DNA of 60,000 nt, taken from assembly GCF_032854445.1 (NCBI RefSeq), contig NC_088300.1, positions 17,863,570 to 17,923,569 of the forward strand, given 5' to 3'. Positions 22,966 through 35,166 of the stretch are shown here, piece by piece. Each line of letters starts with the position of its first letter. Position 1 is the stretch's first letter. Both the position numbers and the translations under genes were made by a program. The stretch comes from Liolophura sinensis. Its lineage: Eukaryota; Mollusca; Polyplacophora; Chitonida; Chitonidae. The notes under the pieces are model-generated. The model was not told the DNA's origin. It saw only the letters and a list, made by a program, of their open reading frames with translations, and made no database searches.

Positions 22966-23108
22966 CAAATAAAATAAATGAATACATTGTTTCTAATATG
23001 GGTCATTCATTGTGATATGAAATTGTGCTTCTGTTGATAAATTAAGAAATCAAAACACAGTTAACATTTGTAATATCCATCTCCCCTGTCCTCAATTACA
23101 TTTTTTTA

Positions 23109-23195
23109 TTAATTTGATTTGTGTTTTATGCCATACTCAAGAATATTTCACTTATACCACAGTGACCAGCAGTATGGTGGGAGGAATTCCTCAGT
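23109..23195 (-). mobile_element. SINE family 1, tail fragment
   Basis: ttgatttgtgttttatgcca, tactcaagaatatttcactt, agcagtatggtgggaggaat. Head and body lost. Confidence 0.75.
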
Positions 23196-24530
23196 TACAT
23201 AGACTCCGTAAAAGCTTATATCCCTGCATAGTAGGCCTAAACTTGTGTATCAGTGAATATTTTAAATTGATATGTTCCAGTCTTTTGTTGCTGTTATGTC
23301 ACAATATATATATATAACTTAATACAAAGGTACTGTCAGTGAGTGCATGACTGGAGTATTCAACTTCAGGGAGGCACATGTCATACAACCTGTATGTACA
23401 TATATATCTTCTCAATACCTCTTCTGAAGTGGAAAAAAAACACAAAAATCCCCTTCCTCATTATCTTTTAAACTTAAATGTACATGTACATATAAAAATC
23501 CCAAGATGACAAGGTTCTTATTTTTGGCATATAAACTAGCCCCTAAAACTAGGAACTAAAGAATAGCATGTGAGTATGTTGTAATATATTACAAGGGCAA
23601 GTAAACTCTTCATGCAGATGTAGACTATGTATTTGTATGTTTGTCAAGTGAAGCATGAAAAGGCACATGATACAGCATATTTCATGTTAGTTACAGACAG
23701 TCCTGAAATTCCTGAAATATGGAGACTATCTAGATCGAATAACATTCCAACATCATATTTACTGAGGGGCATTATCCAAACTGAACGTGCAAGTGGGCAT
23801 ACACTAGGAATGGACAAAATATGCTTTCACTTGGAGATGAGATATAAATCTCAAAAGGCTCTGTTTTTTTTTTTTTTTGTTTGTTTGTTTGGCAGGAGGT
23901 GGGGTTAATATCACTTATAACATTATTTCACACAAACAGACAACACCCAATAAGGGAGGTGACGAGCATTTTTGTATCTTATGTGTTATGTACATGTGAA
24001 GATTAAATTTACAAATGTTAAAAATTACATGTAGTCTCAGCTCAAAATATTAATCTGTCATTGCACTTAATGACAGAAACAATTACACAACTGTAAAGGA
24101 AAGAAAAAATGGTGGTTGCATCTACACTGTATTGCTCAATTCCTGTAGCAGCATTACAAAAGCAATACAAGAAGGTACTCTCATAATGGACAATGGTTTT
24201 ATGGAAATAAAGAAACTTGCGCAAACGTATAATTTCTACATGTATACTAACCTCTCTATTTTATGCATATTTTCTGTTGAAAATTTTCTGAAATGATGTC
24301 ATCAATGAACTCAAAGGAATGCCACACCAGCTGAACATTCATGCTTTTCTCCCCCAAAGAGTTATTTTGACAGTATCGTTGTTAACATCATGATTGCTGG
24401 CTATTTCATTTTCTGACTGACCGTTTACAATTGAACACATCTGCATGTTAAGATATTAAAAAAACATTTCATGTATCCTTAACAGAACAACCTTAAACAA
24501 AGGCATACAATTCATAAGGAAGATATAGTT
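23196..24530. other. Intergenic DNA, nothing recognised
   Basis: AT-rich, with a poly-T stretch near 23866. No conserved coding exon or repeat family was recognised. Confidence 0.55.
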
Positions 24531-24609
24531 ATGTACATTATGCAGTAGGTATGTACATTATGTAGTAGGTATGTACATTATGTAGTAGGTATGTACATTA
24601 TGCAGTAGG
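24531..24609. repeat. Left arm of 20-bp satellite
   Basis: About four units of atgtacattatgyagtaggt. The same unit resumes at 29771 after the LINE, so this is the other side of the interrupted array. Confidence 0.92.
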
Positions 24610-27600
24610 CATGTGAGTGAGTGAGTGAAAGTTTTAACGTCTCTTTCAACAATATTTCGGTTTTATCGCGACAATAAAATGTCAAGTAGTCAAGTAGTAG
24701 CTTGATATAGGAGCAAATAAGTGAACGCAAGTCCGAATTTGGAACGTCAGTTTGGGTAGTAACGGAATGCAAAGCCGCCTTCGCGGCTTCATCTGCAGCA
24801 GTATTCCCAGGGATACCCATATGCCCGGGCACCCAACAAAAGACAATGATAAAATCTTCATTAAGTCGTTTAAACATCTCCCTGATAGACAGAATGTCTG
24901 GATGTACAGGCGAACTAGCCCGAATTGCCTGGAGGCAGGAAAGGGAGTCAGAGCAGATGAGAAATCTGCCACCTCCTAGCTCTGGAATGGACCGAAGTGC
25001 GCACAAAATTGCCTTGGCTTCCGCAGTAAATACAAAACAGGAATTTGGAAACCGAGTTGAAATGGTTCTGGGCCCAAGGACAGCGGCAGAAGCCACGCCA
25101 TCATCATTCTTGGAACCGTCAGTGAATATGTGGTGATAAAATGGATACTTTGAACACATATTACTAAACTCCTGCTGGTATACAAAAGGGTTGGTGGAAG
25201 ATTTCTTCAGGGAGGAAAGCGAGGTATCAACCTGAGCCTCAGGACATAACCACGGTGGATCTTCCTGGATGCGTATGGGGGTGATAGTATCCAGCCCAAG
25301 TCCAGTTGGTTGCACATGTTCCTGGATGCGGACACCCAGTGGAGGAAGTCTTCAAATTCCGGATGGAAGACACAATCAAAGGCTGGGTTGGATGGATTGG
25401 CTCTAAGCTTGGTGATATACTGTAAGGATAGTTTAGTTCTCCGAAGCTCCAGGGGAGGCTCGTTTGCCTCAACATACAGACTCTCCACAGGAGAGGTACG
25501 GAAAGCACCTAAGCACAACCGTAGGGCCTGGTGATGTACAGTATTGAGTTTCTTCAACTGGGAGCATGACGCACCTCCATAAACACTGCAGGTATAGTCT
25601 AGCTTAGAACGAATCAGTGCTTGATAGAGCTGAAGTAGGGTTTCATGATCCCCTCCCCATCGAGCACTAGAGACAACCTTCAAAATATCAAGCGCCTTTA
25701 GGCATCTGGCTCTAAGATAATTAATGTGAGATTTAAATGTAAGGTGCTTATCGAAGATCACCCCGAGGAATTTTGCCTCTGGCTACCCTATCTTGATGGG
25801 GGACACATCTAAAAATACCTTGGGGTCTTCATGGGGGAAGTACTTCCGACAAAAGTGTACACAGTTAGTCTTCGACTTGGAGAACTTAAAATCCGTTCTC
25901 CAGTGCCCAGGCATGGATTTTGTTAAGGCAAATCTGCAGCTGTCTCTCAATAGTGTGCATACCTTTGCCTTGACAAGAGATACCAATATCGTCCACAAAA
26001 AGGGACGCATTCATACTAGGAGATAAAACTCTGGCAAGGCTATTAATCTTAATGCTAAAGAGAGTAACTGATAAAATGCTGCCTTGAGGAACCCCCTGAT
26101 CTTGTTTAAAGTAGTCAGATAGGGTAGCCCCAACCCGAACTTGGAAGTGACGATGGTCTAAGAATTTACGAATAAAGTCAGGAAGCCGACCTCTAAGTCC
26201 AAATCCATGCATATCTTTCATAATGCCATATTTCCAAGTAGTGTCATATGCCTTTTCCAGATCAAAAAAGACAGATACGACATGGTCACGATTAACGATA
26301 CCGTTCTTAATAAAGCATTCTAGACGAACAAGGTGATCAACAGTACTGCGATTCTTTCGAAATCCACATTGAATATCGCTTATCAACTCATTAGTCTCCA
26401 AAAACCAAACCAAGCGATTGTTAATCATCCTCTCCATAGTCTTGCATACACAACTGGTTAAGGAAAAAGGACAATAGTTATTTGGATCGGTAGAATCCTT
26501 TCCGGGCTTTGGGATGGGGACAATAATAGCGTTTTGCCATGAGGCAGGAAAATTCCCGGAAATCCAAATGGTATTAAAAATTCCAAGAAGCACCCTCAAG
26601 GAAGATTCTGGAAGGTATCGTAAAAGCTGATAGTGGATATCATCTGGCCCTGGAGTTGAGTCATGGGCCTTGCTCAGGGATGCGGATAGTTCATGTAGAG
26701 AAAATGTAGCATTGTAGGATTCTTCATTTGAGGATGTAAAATCAAGAGGACTTGCCTCGGTCCGTTCCTTGTTACGCTGGAACTGAGGCAAGTAATTATG
26801 TGAAGACGAATGGTGCGCAAAAGAAGCGCCCAACCTATTGGCTATGTCAAGTTTTTCTGTCAAAGAATTATTCCCGTCTTTAAGATGATTGACAGTGACA
26901 TTGGATCCCTTGCCTTTGATGCGTTGGATCATATTCCAGACTTTTGACATAGGGGTACGATGATTAATCTTAGAAACATAACGTTTCCAAGAGTCACGTT
27001 TGGACCGTTTGATAGTCCTACGGGCTTCAGCTCGAGTACGCCTAACATCGTCTAAATTACCGGGAGGTGGTCTACATCGGTACACGCGCTCAGCATGTTT
27101 CCTGAAATGCCTAGCTCGTTTACAGCCCTCCGTGAACCACGGTTTCTTAATACGGGGAACCGCACAAAATTTCGGGATACATTTGGAGGCTACATCGATT
27201 AGCTGATCCGAGAATAACTGGATAGGATCAACTGCATCAAGAAAAAGGTCGCTAGTAAGTGTTTCACTTAAAGTCTGCTTTATCATAATTTAAGCGTGGA
27301 AGGGAGGAAGATACCGGCTCCTCAAGGGTAAGTATGGTGGGGAAGTGGTCGCTTCCGCACAGATCATCATGGACGCTCCAGCTGAATTCCAATCTTAGCC
27401 CTGCATCAGCCAAAGCTAAATCAAGGACCGAAATAAATGCCCTATGCAGGATGAAGGTAAGTATGTGTGCCATCATTTAAGACGCATAGAGAGTTATTAG
27501 ATATAAAATCCTCCAATACAGAGCCCTTCTGGTTACGTTTAGAGTCATCCCAGAGAACACTATGGGCATTAAAGTCACCCAAAAGAAGACACGGTTTAGG

Positions 27601-27975
27601 TAATTGATCATATAAATTTTGCAGCTCTTGTTGGTGAAGAGTAGAAGAAGGTGGTATATAAATAGAACAGATTGTTAATACTATACCCAGTGTGATACGC
27701 ACTGCCACCGCCTGCAAATCGGTGTTCAGTGCCATTCTATTGTGTATTACACCCTGCCTAATCAAAAGAGAAGAACCCCCTGATGCCTTTCCATTCGTAG
27801 ACGTGGCAACAGCGTGATGAGATACATAACCTCGACATTGATAACTAGGATCAGTCATCAGAGTTTCCTGCAAGCTAAAAGCTATAGGATTGAGGTCTTG
27901 AGCTAACATCTGGAGCTCTGCCAGGTTACACCTCAATCCTCTACAGTTCCACTGTAAGATCTTTGTAGTAGCCAT
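24578..27975 (-). pseudogene. LINE ORF2 (endonuclease, reverse transcriptase, RNase H), frame-broken
   Basis: Pieces in order: 27442-27975 (EEP endonuclease: LQWNCRG, QETL, LLGDFNAHSVLWDD), 27264-27476 (rest of endonuclease: CGSDHFPTI), 25886-27286 (reverse transcriptase: PGPDDIHYQLL, FRKNRSTVDHL, DLEKAYDTTW, QGVPQGSILS, catalytic FVDDIG), 25783-26010 and 25207-25761 (thumb and connector, with an in-frame TAG between them near 25783), and 24578-25315 (RNase H: FTDGS, EAKAILCAL, SDSLS, WVPGHMGIPGNTAADEAA). The reading frame changes about four times. All catalytic motifs survive, so decay is recent, or some breaks are sequencing errors. ORF2 starts 9 bp after the ORF1 stop. As it stands it cannot encode a working protein. 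Confidence 0.88.
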
Positions 27976-29770
27976 TATTAATATTTATCTATTCTTTTTC
28001 TTTTTTCTGGACTTCTTATACATCACTGCCCTACGTTCAGCAAAATCCTCCTCTGACAACGTTATCAAGTTCCTCTGTTTTTTAACCATGTCAACTTTAG
28101 AGTCTCGTCGCAATGTGCGATAATATGACCCCAGGGATGTTGAGACAGGTACCAAGACCTCACCCTTGCCATTGGTATAGGCAGGCAAGTCTTCGGGTGC
28201 ATCCATTTCCGAAAGAGATTCCTCCATATTGGATTCTCCACCAGCCCTAGACATATCAGATTGCTGAGAGCTTCCCTGAGGATCAAGGCAATCTGCTATA
28301 TCTCTAGTGTCTAACTGTGACATTGTAGACGGGTCAGGGCTGAACGTGCTACCCCATAAGGACGGGCTCTTACCAAGTGCACCTTTGGAGGGCGTCACGC
28401 CACTGGATTGCGTCTCCTTAATGCAGGATGGCGTAGTATTCGAAATTTCTGACGATCTAGGGGGTGAGGAGGTATTCGAGATTTGACTCATACTGACAAC
28501 CCACTCCGGGCTATTTGACATCTGAGATGCCTCGCAAAGGCTCTGGGGCCCACCTACTACTGGCGATCTGCTTAACTTCCTGACCTTATTTGTAGCATCA
28601 ATGCGCTTATGTCGAATCTTTTTGCTGGAGGACATGGAGTTAGTGACAACTTGCCACTCTCCAGCTTCCTCGTTGTCAGTAGCAGAGTTATCCAAAGTCC
28701 CTTTATTTTGTTGACTGGAAGGAACAGACTCGCCAGAAACCCCAATTTCCATATCATCCCCATGTCCCTCACTATAATTACCATCATCATCTCCTCGACC
28801 TTCATTCTCATCTTTATTGTCACCTTCAACTTCATAAACATTACTATCTTTATCATCATCATTATTATCATTGCAATCGTTATCGTCATTATTGCCATTG
28901 TCATTTTCATCGCTCAACGGGCAGTCCTTTTGAAAGTGGCCTGCCTGTTTACACTTGAGGCATTTATCCTTTAAAGGACAGTCGGCCTTGAAATGTTCTG
29001 CGCTATCACAGATGTGACAGGCACGGACCTGACCTCTGTACCACAAAGGAATTCTAAAATTCCCAACCGAAATTGATTGTGGAATGATCTCGGTCACACC
29101 ACTCATGTAAATACGGCGCATACCATTCTCAAGTGACCTATCAAAAAGGTAATGTTCCTGGCTGACGTGATGGACCGTGCCATACTGGGACCTCAAACCT
29201 GGAATAGTGTCATCGGGCACCTCGATCAGACATCGAGATCTAACCAGGAGCCTTTGCTCCTCCACATTATATATTGGACAATCTACCCCTTTGAATGAGA
29301 AGCTGCTAGTCAACAGCTGTTCCTTCACAGTTCGCGTAGCCGCTGTAAAATTCCAGACATCTCTAGAGACATTGATTAGTCCCTTTAAGACATTAGGCCC
29401 ACTCCCCACTAACTCCTTTAGCTGATTGTATACTTCAACCGGTTGTACACCTCCCTGTATTACAAGGTTAAGGCTTAAGGGTCTATTTACTCGCCTTGCC
29501 CACAACATTGTGGGCCAGGGCGAGAACTACTACCCTAAAGAGAGGACCACAACTATGCGTTTGGAACAGTGTGGATGCTGAGTGCAAAATAGATACAATA
29601 TTACAAAGTGGAAATGCACTTAACTATGTACAGTCTATTTACAGAGAGGCTAGTGAATATGTCCTGCCTCTAAGAGCGACAGAACGTAATGTCGCACCAC
29701 CTTCAGACTGGGTGACCACTAAACAAAAGCTGAGAGCACAAAGGCTAGTTCCACGGCCAGCCAGGGACTC
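24610..29770 (-). mobile_element. I/Nimb-like non-LTR retrotransposon inserted in satellite DNA
   Basis: About 5.16 kb, minus strand, with satellite units directly on both sides. Order from its 5' end: a short 5' UTR (29509-29770); ORF1 with two CCHC knuckles (27985-29508); ORF2 with endonuclease, reverse transcriptase and RNase H (27975 to about 24600); and a short 3' end whose minus-strand sequence reads gagacgttaaaactttcact then repeated CACT. RNase H after the RT places it in the I group; Nimb-like elements are common in molluscs (family knowledge). The 3' end is intact, and the 5' end borders satellite with gcagtagg on both sides, which could be the target-site duplication but cannot be told from the repeat itself. 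It looks close to full length. Confidence 0.9.
27985..29508 (-). CDS. LINE ORF1, CCHC zinc-knuckle protein
   Basis: An uninterrupted 507-aa frame. Residues 1-160 are a nucleic-acid-binding-like region rich in hydrophobic strand patterns (possible RRM-like fold). Two CCHC knuckles of spacing C-x2-C-x4-H-x4-C lie at about 164-177 and 183-196. An Asp/Asn/Glu-rich stretch covers about 200-255, followed by a Ser/Pro-rich tail and a basic end (KKSRKKKKNR). This is the ORF1 layout of I-group elements, which binds the element's RNA. In contrast with the broken ORF2 it is fully open. The start codon sits in an imperfect hairpin. Confidence 0.88.
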   Translation of the reverse strand: MLWARRVNRPLSLNLVIQGGVQPVEVYNQLKELVGSGPNVLKGLINVSRDVWNFTAATRTVKEQLLTSSFSFKGVDCPIYNVEEQRLLVRSRCLIEVPDDTIPGLRSQYGTVHHVSQEHYLFDRSLENGMRRIYMSGVTEIIPQSISVGNFRIPLWYRGQVRACHICDSAEHFKADCPLKDKCLKCKQAGHFQKDCPLSDENDNGNNDDNDCNDNNDDDKDSNVYEVEGDNKDENEGRGDDDGNYSEGHGDDMEIGVSGESVPSSQQNKGTLDNSATDNEEAGEWQVVTNSMSSSKKIRHKRIDATNKVRKLSRSPVVGGPQSLCEASQMSNSPEWVVSMSQISNTSSPPRSSEISNTTPSCIKETQSSGVTPSKGALGKSPSLWGSTFSPDPSTMSQLDTRDIADCLDPQGSSQQSDMSRAGGESNMEESLSEMDAPEDLPAYTNGKGEVLVPVSTSLGSYYRTLRRDSKVDMVKKQRNLITLSEEDFAERRAVMYKKSRKKKKNR

Positions 29771-32195
29771 GCAGTAGGTATGTACATTATGCAGTAGGTA
29801 TGTACATTGTGCAGTAGGTATGTACATTGTGCAGTAGGTATGTACATTATGCAGTAGGTATGTACATTGTGCAGTAGGTATGTACATTGTGCAGTAGGTA
29901 TGTACATTATGCACTAGGTATGTACATTGTGCAGTAGATATGTACATTGTGCAGTAGGTATGTACATTATGCAATAGGTATGTACATTATGTAGTAGGTA
30001 TATACATTATGCAGTAAGTATGTACATTATGCAGTAGGTATGTACATTATGTAGTAGGTATGTACATTATGCAGTAGGTATGTACATTATGCAGTAGGTA
30101 TGTACATTATGTAGTAGGTATGTACATTATGCAGTAGGTATGTACATTATGTAGTAGGTATGTACATTATGCAGTATGTACATTATGCAGTAGGTATGTA
30201 CATTATGTAGTAGGTATGTACATTATGCAGTAGGTATGTACATTATCTAGTAGGTATGTACATTATGTAATAAGTATGTACATTATGTAGTAGGTATGTA
30301 CATTATGCAGTATGTACATTATGCAGTAGGTATGTACATTATGTAGTAGGTATGTACATTATGCAGTAGGTATGTACATTGTTTAGTAGGTATGTACATT
30401 ATGTAATAAGTATGTACATTATGTAGTAGGTATGTACATTATGTAGTATGTACATTAAGTAGTAGGTATGTACATTATGTAGTAGGTATGTACATTATGC
30501 AGTAGGTATGTACATTATCTAGTAGGTATGTACATTGTGTAGTAGGTATGTACATTATGTAGTAAGTATGTACATTATGCAGTAGGTATGTACATTGTGT
30601 AGTAGGTATGTACATTATGCAGTAGGTATGTACATTATGCAGTAGGTATGTACATTATGTAGTAGGTATGGACATTATGTAGTATGTACATTAAGTAGTA
30701 GGTATGTACATTATGTAGTAGGTATGTACATTATGCAGTAGGTATGTACATTATCTAGTAGGTATGTACATTGTGTAGTAGGTATGTACATTATGTAGTA
30801 CGTATGTACATTATGCAGTAGGTATGTACATTGTGTAGTAGGTATGTACATTATGCAGTAGGTATGTACATTATGCAGTAGGTATGTACATTATGTAGTA
30901 GGTATGGACATTATGTAGTAGGTATGTACATTATGCAGTAGGTATGTACTTTATGCAGTAGGTATGTACATTGTGCAGTAGGTATGCACATTATGCAGTA
31001 GGTATGTACATTATGTAGTAGGTATGTACATTATGCAGTAGGTATGTACATTATGTAGTAGGTACGCACATTATGTAGTAGGTACGTACATTATGTAGTA
31101 GGTATGTACATTATGTAGTAGGTACGCACATTATGTAGTAGGTATGCACATTATGTAATAAGTATGTACATTATGTAGTAGGTATGCACATTATGTAATA
31201 GGTAGTAGGTATGCACATGATGTAGTAGGTATGCACATGATGTAGTAGGTATGTACAATATGTAGTAGGTATGCACATTATGTAGTAGGTATGTACATTA
31301 TGTAGTAGGTATGTACATTATGTAATAGGTAGTAGGTATGCACATGATGTAGTAGGTATGCACATGATGTAGTAGGTATGTACAATATGTAGTAGGTATG
31401 CACATTATGTAGTAGGTATGTACATTATGTAGTAGGTATGTACATTATGTAATAGGTAGTAGGTATGCACATGATGTAGTAGGTATGTACATTATGTAGT
31501 AGGTATGTACAATATGTAGTAGGTATGCACATTATGTAGTAGGTATGTACATTATGTAGTAGGTATGTACATTATGTAATAGGTAGTAGGTATGCACATG
31601 ATGTAGTAGGTATGCACATGATGTAGTAGGTATGTACAATATGTAGTAGGTATGTACAATATGTAGTAGGTATGCACATTATGTAGTAGGTATGTACATT
31701 ATGTAGTAGGTATGTACATTATGTAATAGGTAGTAGGTATGCACATGATGTAGTAGGTATGTACATTATGTAGTAGGTATGTACATTATGTAATAGGTAG
31801 TAGGTATGCACATGATGTAGTAGGTATGTACATGATGTAGTAGGTATGTACAATATGTAGTAGGTATGTACATTATGTAGTAGGTATGTACATAATGCAG
31901 TAGGTATGTACATTATGTAATAGGTATGTACATTATGCAGTATGTACATACATTATGTAGTAGGTATGTACATTATGTAGTAGGTATGTACATTGTTTAG
32001 TAGGTATGCACATTATGTAATAAGTATGTACATTATGTAGTAGGTATGCACATTATGTAATGGGTAGCAGGTATGCACATGATGTAGTAGGTATGCACAT
32101 GATGTAGTAGGTATGCACATTATGTAGTAGGCACATGTACAGGTATGTATTTGGGTAGTAGGTATGTATTTGGGTAGTAGGTATGTATATACGTA
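29771..32195. repeat. 20-bp satellite array (right arm) with higher-order structure
   Basis: About 115-120 units of gtaggtatgtacattatgta, varying mainly at the CA/TA and GTG/ATG positions. Some units are shortened (cattatgcagtatgtacatt). From about 31197 to 31800 a larger unit of about 127 bp recurs, marked by taataggtagtaggtatgca at about 31197, 31323, 31450, 31577, 31720 and 31790. The end at 32140-32195 degenerates into a gtatgtatttgggtagtag variant. Minus-strand ORFs here are repeat artefacts. Confidence 0.95.
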
Positions 32196-32204
32196 TGTTC
32201 ATAT

Positions 32205-32520
32205 GCTTGGGGTTTAACGTCCTTTACAATTTTTCGATCATACGACGAGGAGGAGTACATATACTGTGTCTTCTTGTGGCAGAACAAGTCCATGCCACCA
32301 AAGTGCTGTCGCCACTGACGTATCATGCCGAAGACACACGACACCCCACCCAGTCACACTGCACTAATATCGGGCCAACCACCTATATTTCCTTGCTCTA
32401 TTAAACCTCAGAGTGCTGAGCGCTAAGCAAAGTACCATTTTTTTTTCTTTGGTATGACCTGACCTGAATTTGATCCCGAGGTCTCCCGACATCGATGCTC
32501 TAACCATTAAGCCACAAAAG
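32205..32520 (-). mobile_element. SINE family 2, full length
   Basis: In reverse orientation the right end is the tRNA-like head: read on the minus strand it gives gtggcttaatggttagagca and, for the B box, cgggatcaaattc. The body contains tatcatgccgaagacacacg and cagagtgctgagcgctaagc. The left end, on the minus strand, reads cgaaaaattgtaaaggacgt then taaaccccaagc. Confidence 0.8.
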
Positions 32521-34769
32521 CAGTCACTGTTAGGAGTAGCCCTGTCTGCATGCATGGCCATTAAGATGGATGCCCGCAAAGTCTACCGTCAGACACTGAG
32601 CTATAAAGTAAGGCTACATGTACCAAAGAGTTTGCCTGTAGGAGACACAGAAATGGAAAACTTCAGGTCAAGGATTCTTATACACAAAAGAGACATACAT
32701 GTACATGGAGGAAGTGAATTTGGCAATTAACTGTCATTAATTCAACACAGAGGGAATAATTTCCCTCATGTTATTGTACTCTACATGTAGATGTATTTAA
32801 AACCCAAGCTCAATACCTCCTCCACCTTTTCGCGCATCAAAGAGCAACTTACAGTACAGTTTATGCACATTTTTAATCTGATTTTGGAGACATAACAACA
32901 TTGGTAGGACTGGCCAAAATCCAGGGCTTTACACAAAGTATAAGTTTATCTGACTTCACATGCCTTCAGAATATCCTCAAACAAACAAGCACCCTGCAAG
33001 CATGTGAAAAGGTTGAAGTACAGTACATGGATGAGTGTACATGTACTGTGAATCTTCACCCTCTACAACCACTAGAACACTTTTTCAGAGGAATTTACAC
33101 ACAGAATTATTTTGAAAATGATGCTCAAAATGACTTGTATGGTTCATTAAAGATGCTTCTTAAAACTGTGCAAATTATTTCCCTAGTCCATGCCCCATAG
33201 TTCTCTCAGAATACTTCAAAATACTGGTTGCAGAGGTGTTTGAAAAGGTTGAAGGGTTGGGGTATGTTCTACCCCGTCATATTGAAGAAGACGTAGATTT
33301 ACATCCATTTATGATCGAGACGTCTGTGTCATTTTGTCATAGTGTGGGACTATACCTCTTACACACAGTGTCTTTCTTTCTCATTTTCTTGATTTTCCTA
33401 GATTCTTTCTGGTCAAAACTTAAAAATCCCACAAGTACATGCACCAGAAATACCATGAGTCATACAATCTAAGATTAAAATTCACTATTCCAAACATACG
33501 TAAATTATTGGGTCAGTGAGAAATATACACTGTATACATAATTCCCATCACAACATCTGGAAATTTTGGCTGCATGACAATTTGTTTACTAGCTAGTCCT
33601 GTCTTCACAAACACATTTTGTCAACGTCTGTTCCATCACAAGGTGTGTCAAACTTCTGAATCCATGAAAAACACATGGGTATTTTCTGGGAGTTACCCAG
33701 GAACATTCAGAACTTAAGTTTGTGCACCCTGAGTCAATTTGGGCCGCAAAGCCGCGCCTATATATCATAAACACCATCTTTATAGGTCAAACCTGCTATG
33801 TTCCTGCATGTATAATATACCAAACAAACCTACACTCACAACCATGCACTTAATCTAAAGTAATATACCAATAAAGATGCAACAAAGTTCAAAATATCAC
33901 ATTGATAATCATATTGTTTATTCTTCAACTTATCAGAAAAGAAATCTGTGCACTACTGAATACTGTGGTTACCACATCATGCATTCACCACATTGCACTT
34001 AGTTAAAGTGTTAGTAGTTCAAATCCCACCATGCATTCATTATGTTCCACAAATATCTTTTAGATATAACAACCACATAGATATACATGTATATATATAT
34101 TGTTAAGCTGGAGATAATAAAAAAGGAATTACTGTGCTTCATTTGAAGTTTGGTGAGTAAAACTGCATTTCCACAAGCACAAAAAAGCATTCAGTGATAC
34201 TTTTGATGGAAACATTTAACATTCATAAGAGATTGATCCAACTTCAAACAAACAAAAAAACAAATATTAAGTGGACCTGTTAGGCCCTTATAATGGCAAA
34301 AAAAAAGAGAAAAATAAATGGTAATTAAAAATTAAGAAAGAAAAGGGATAAACAGGATTTTCTAAGACTGCCAGGTATGTAGCACATGCATGTATGTTTC
34401 CAAGAGCATAGTTCCATAAATGAGTGAAGAAATAAAATATTGGTTTCAGATGCTTGGACTATTGTATTGTACCTTTAATTTACTGATGATAGACTCATAG
34501 CCAAAAGAAAGGATACGTTGTTTGAATTTACACATTATTTGTTTTTCTCATTTTCAGTAAAATCTTGAAATTTCTGGTTAAACTTATTACCATATTTAAA
34601 TTCAGAACACAAACGCAGCTATTAGACAATCGTCACAAAGTATATCAAACATACATAAATGTACATGTAGATTTCAAAACTGGACACTAATAGTAACAAC
34701 AAAGCCCTTATCACTGACTTGATACCTCAACTGGTAGACTAAAGCAGTAGGGCTACCCAAAGCCACAAG
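32521..34769. other. Intergenic DNA, nothing recognised
   Basis: AT-rich unique sequence. Short ORFs exist but show no conserved motif and no clear exon signals. Confidence 0.5.
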
Positions 34770-35166
34770 TTGATTTCTTTGGTGTTTTACGCCGTACTCA
34801 AGAATATTTCACTTACACGATTGCAGGCCATGGTCATGAATATTTCACAAATGACAGCAATCAGTTTTATGGGTAGAGGAAACAGGAGTGCTCTGTGGAA
34901 ATAACCAACTTTCCACAGGTAAATAACTGCCCATACCTAACCTACAGATTTTCATACTATACTGCGGAAATCAATGGGTTTTCAACAAACTTGCGCAAAT
35001 GTTCATGGGAGCATTGTCAACCACTCATTGTCAACAAGACCCCACAGGCAATGAGAGCAGGGAATTTATAAATTCCCTGCCCAATGTTGGATTTGAACCT
35101 ACACCTTGTGTGTCCTCGAGATTGAAAGGCAAACGCCTCTAACCATGTGATCATCACCCGCTCCCT
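34770..35166 (-). mobile_element. SINE family 3 (tRNA-headed), degraded
   Basis: The tail resembles family 1 (ttttacgccgtactcaagaa), while the body is distinct: tttatgggtagaggaaacag, ctttccacaggtaaataact, caatgagagcagggaattta. The right end, on the minus strand, looks tRNA-like (catggttagaggcgtttgcc for the A box, gtaggttcaaatcc for the B box). Related copies are at about 14.3, 52.5 and 57.9 kb. Confidence 0.65.

Noticed and set aside
23627-23908. 93-codon plus-strand frame ending in poly-Phe
   Set aside because: The end is a poly-T tract, and no homology was recognised.
28609-28974. 121-codon plus-strand frame rich in Ile
   Set aside because: Antisense shadow of the acidic Asp/Asn stretch in LINE ORF1.
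29639-31949. Tyr/Thr/His-rich open frames
   Set aside because: Translation of the 20-bp satellite.
29771-32195. CRISPR-like regular array
   Set aside because: Units follow each other without unique spacers, and the DNA is eukaryotic.
33236-33472. 78-codon plus-strand frame FEKVEGLGYVLPRHI
   Set aside because: No recognised family, no convincing splice sites or start context.
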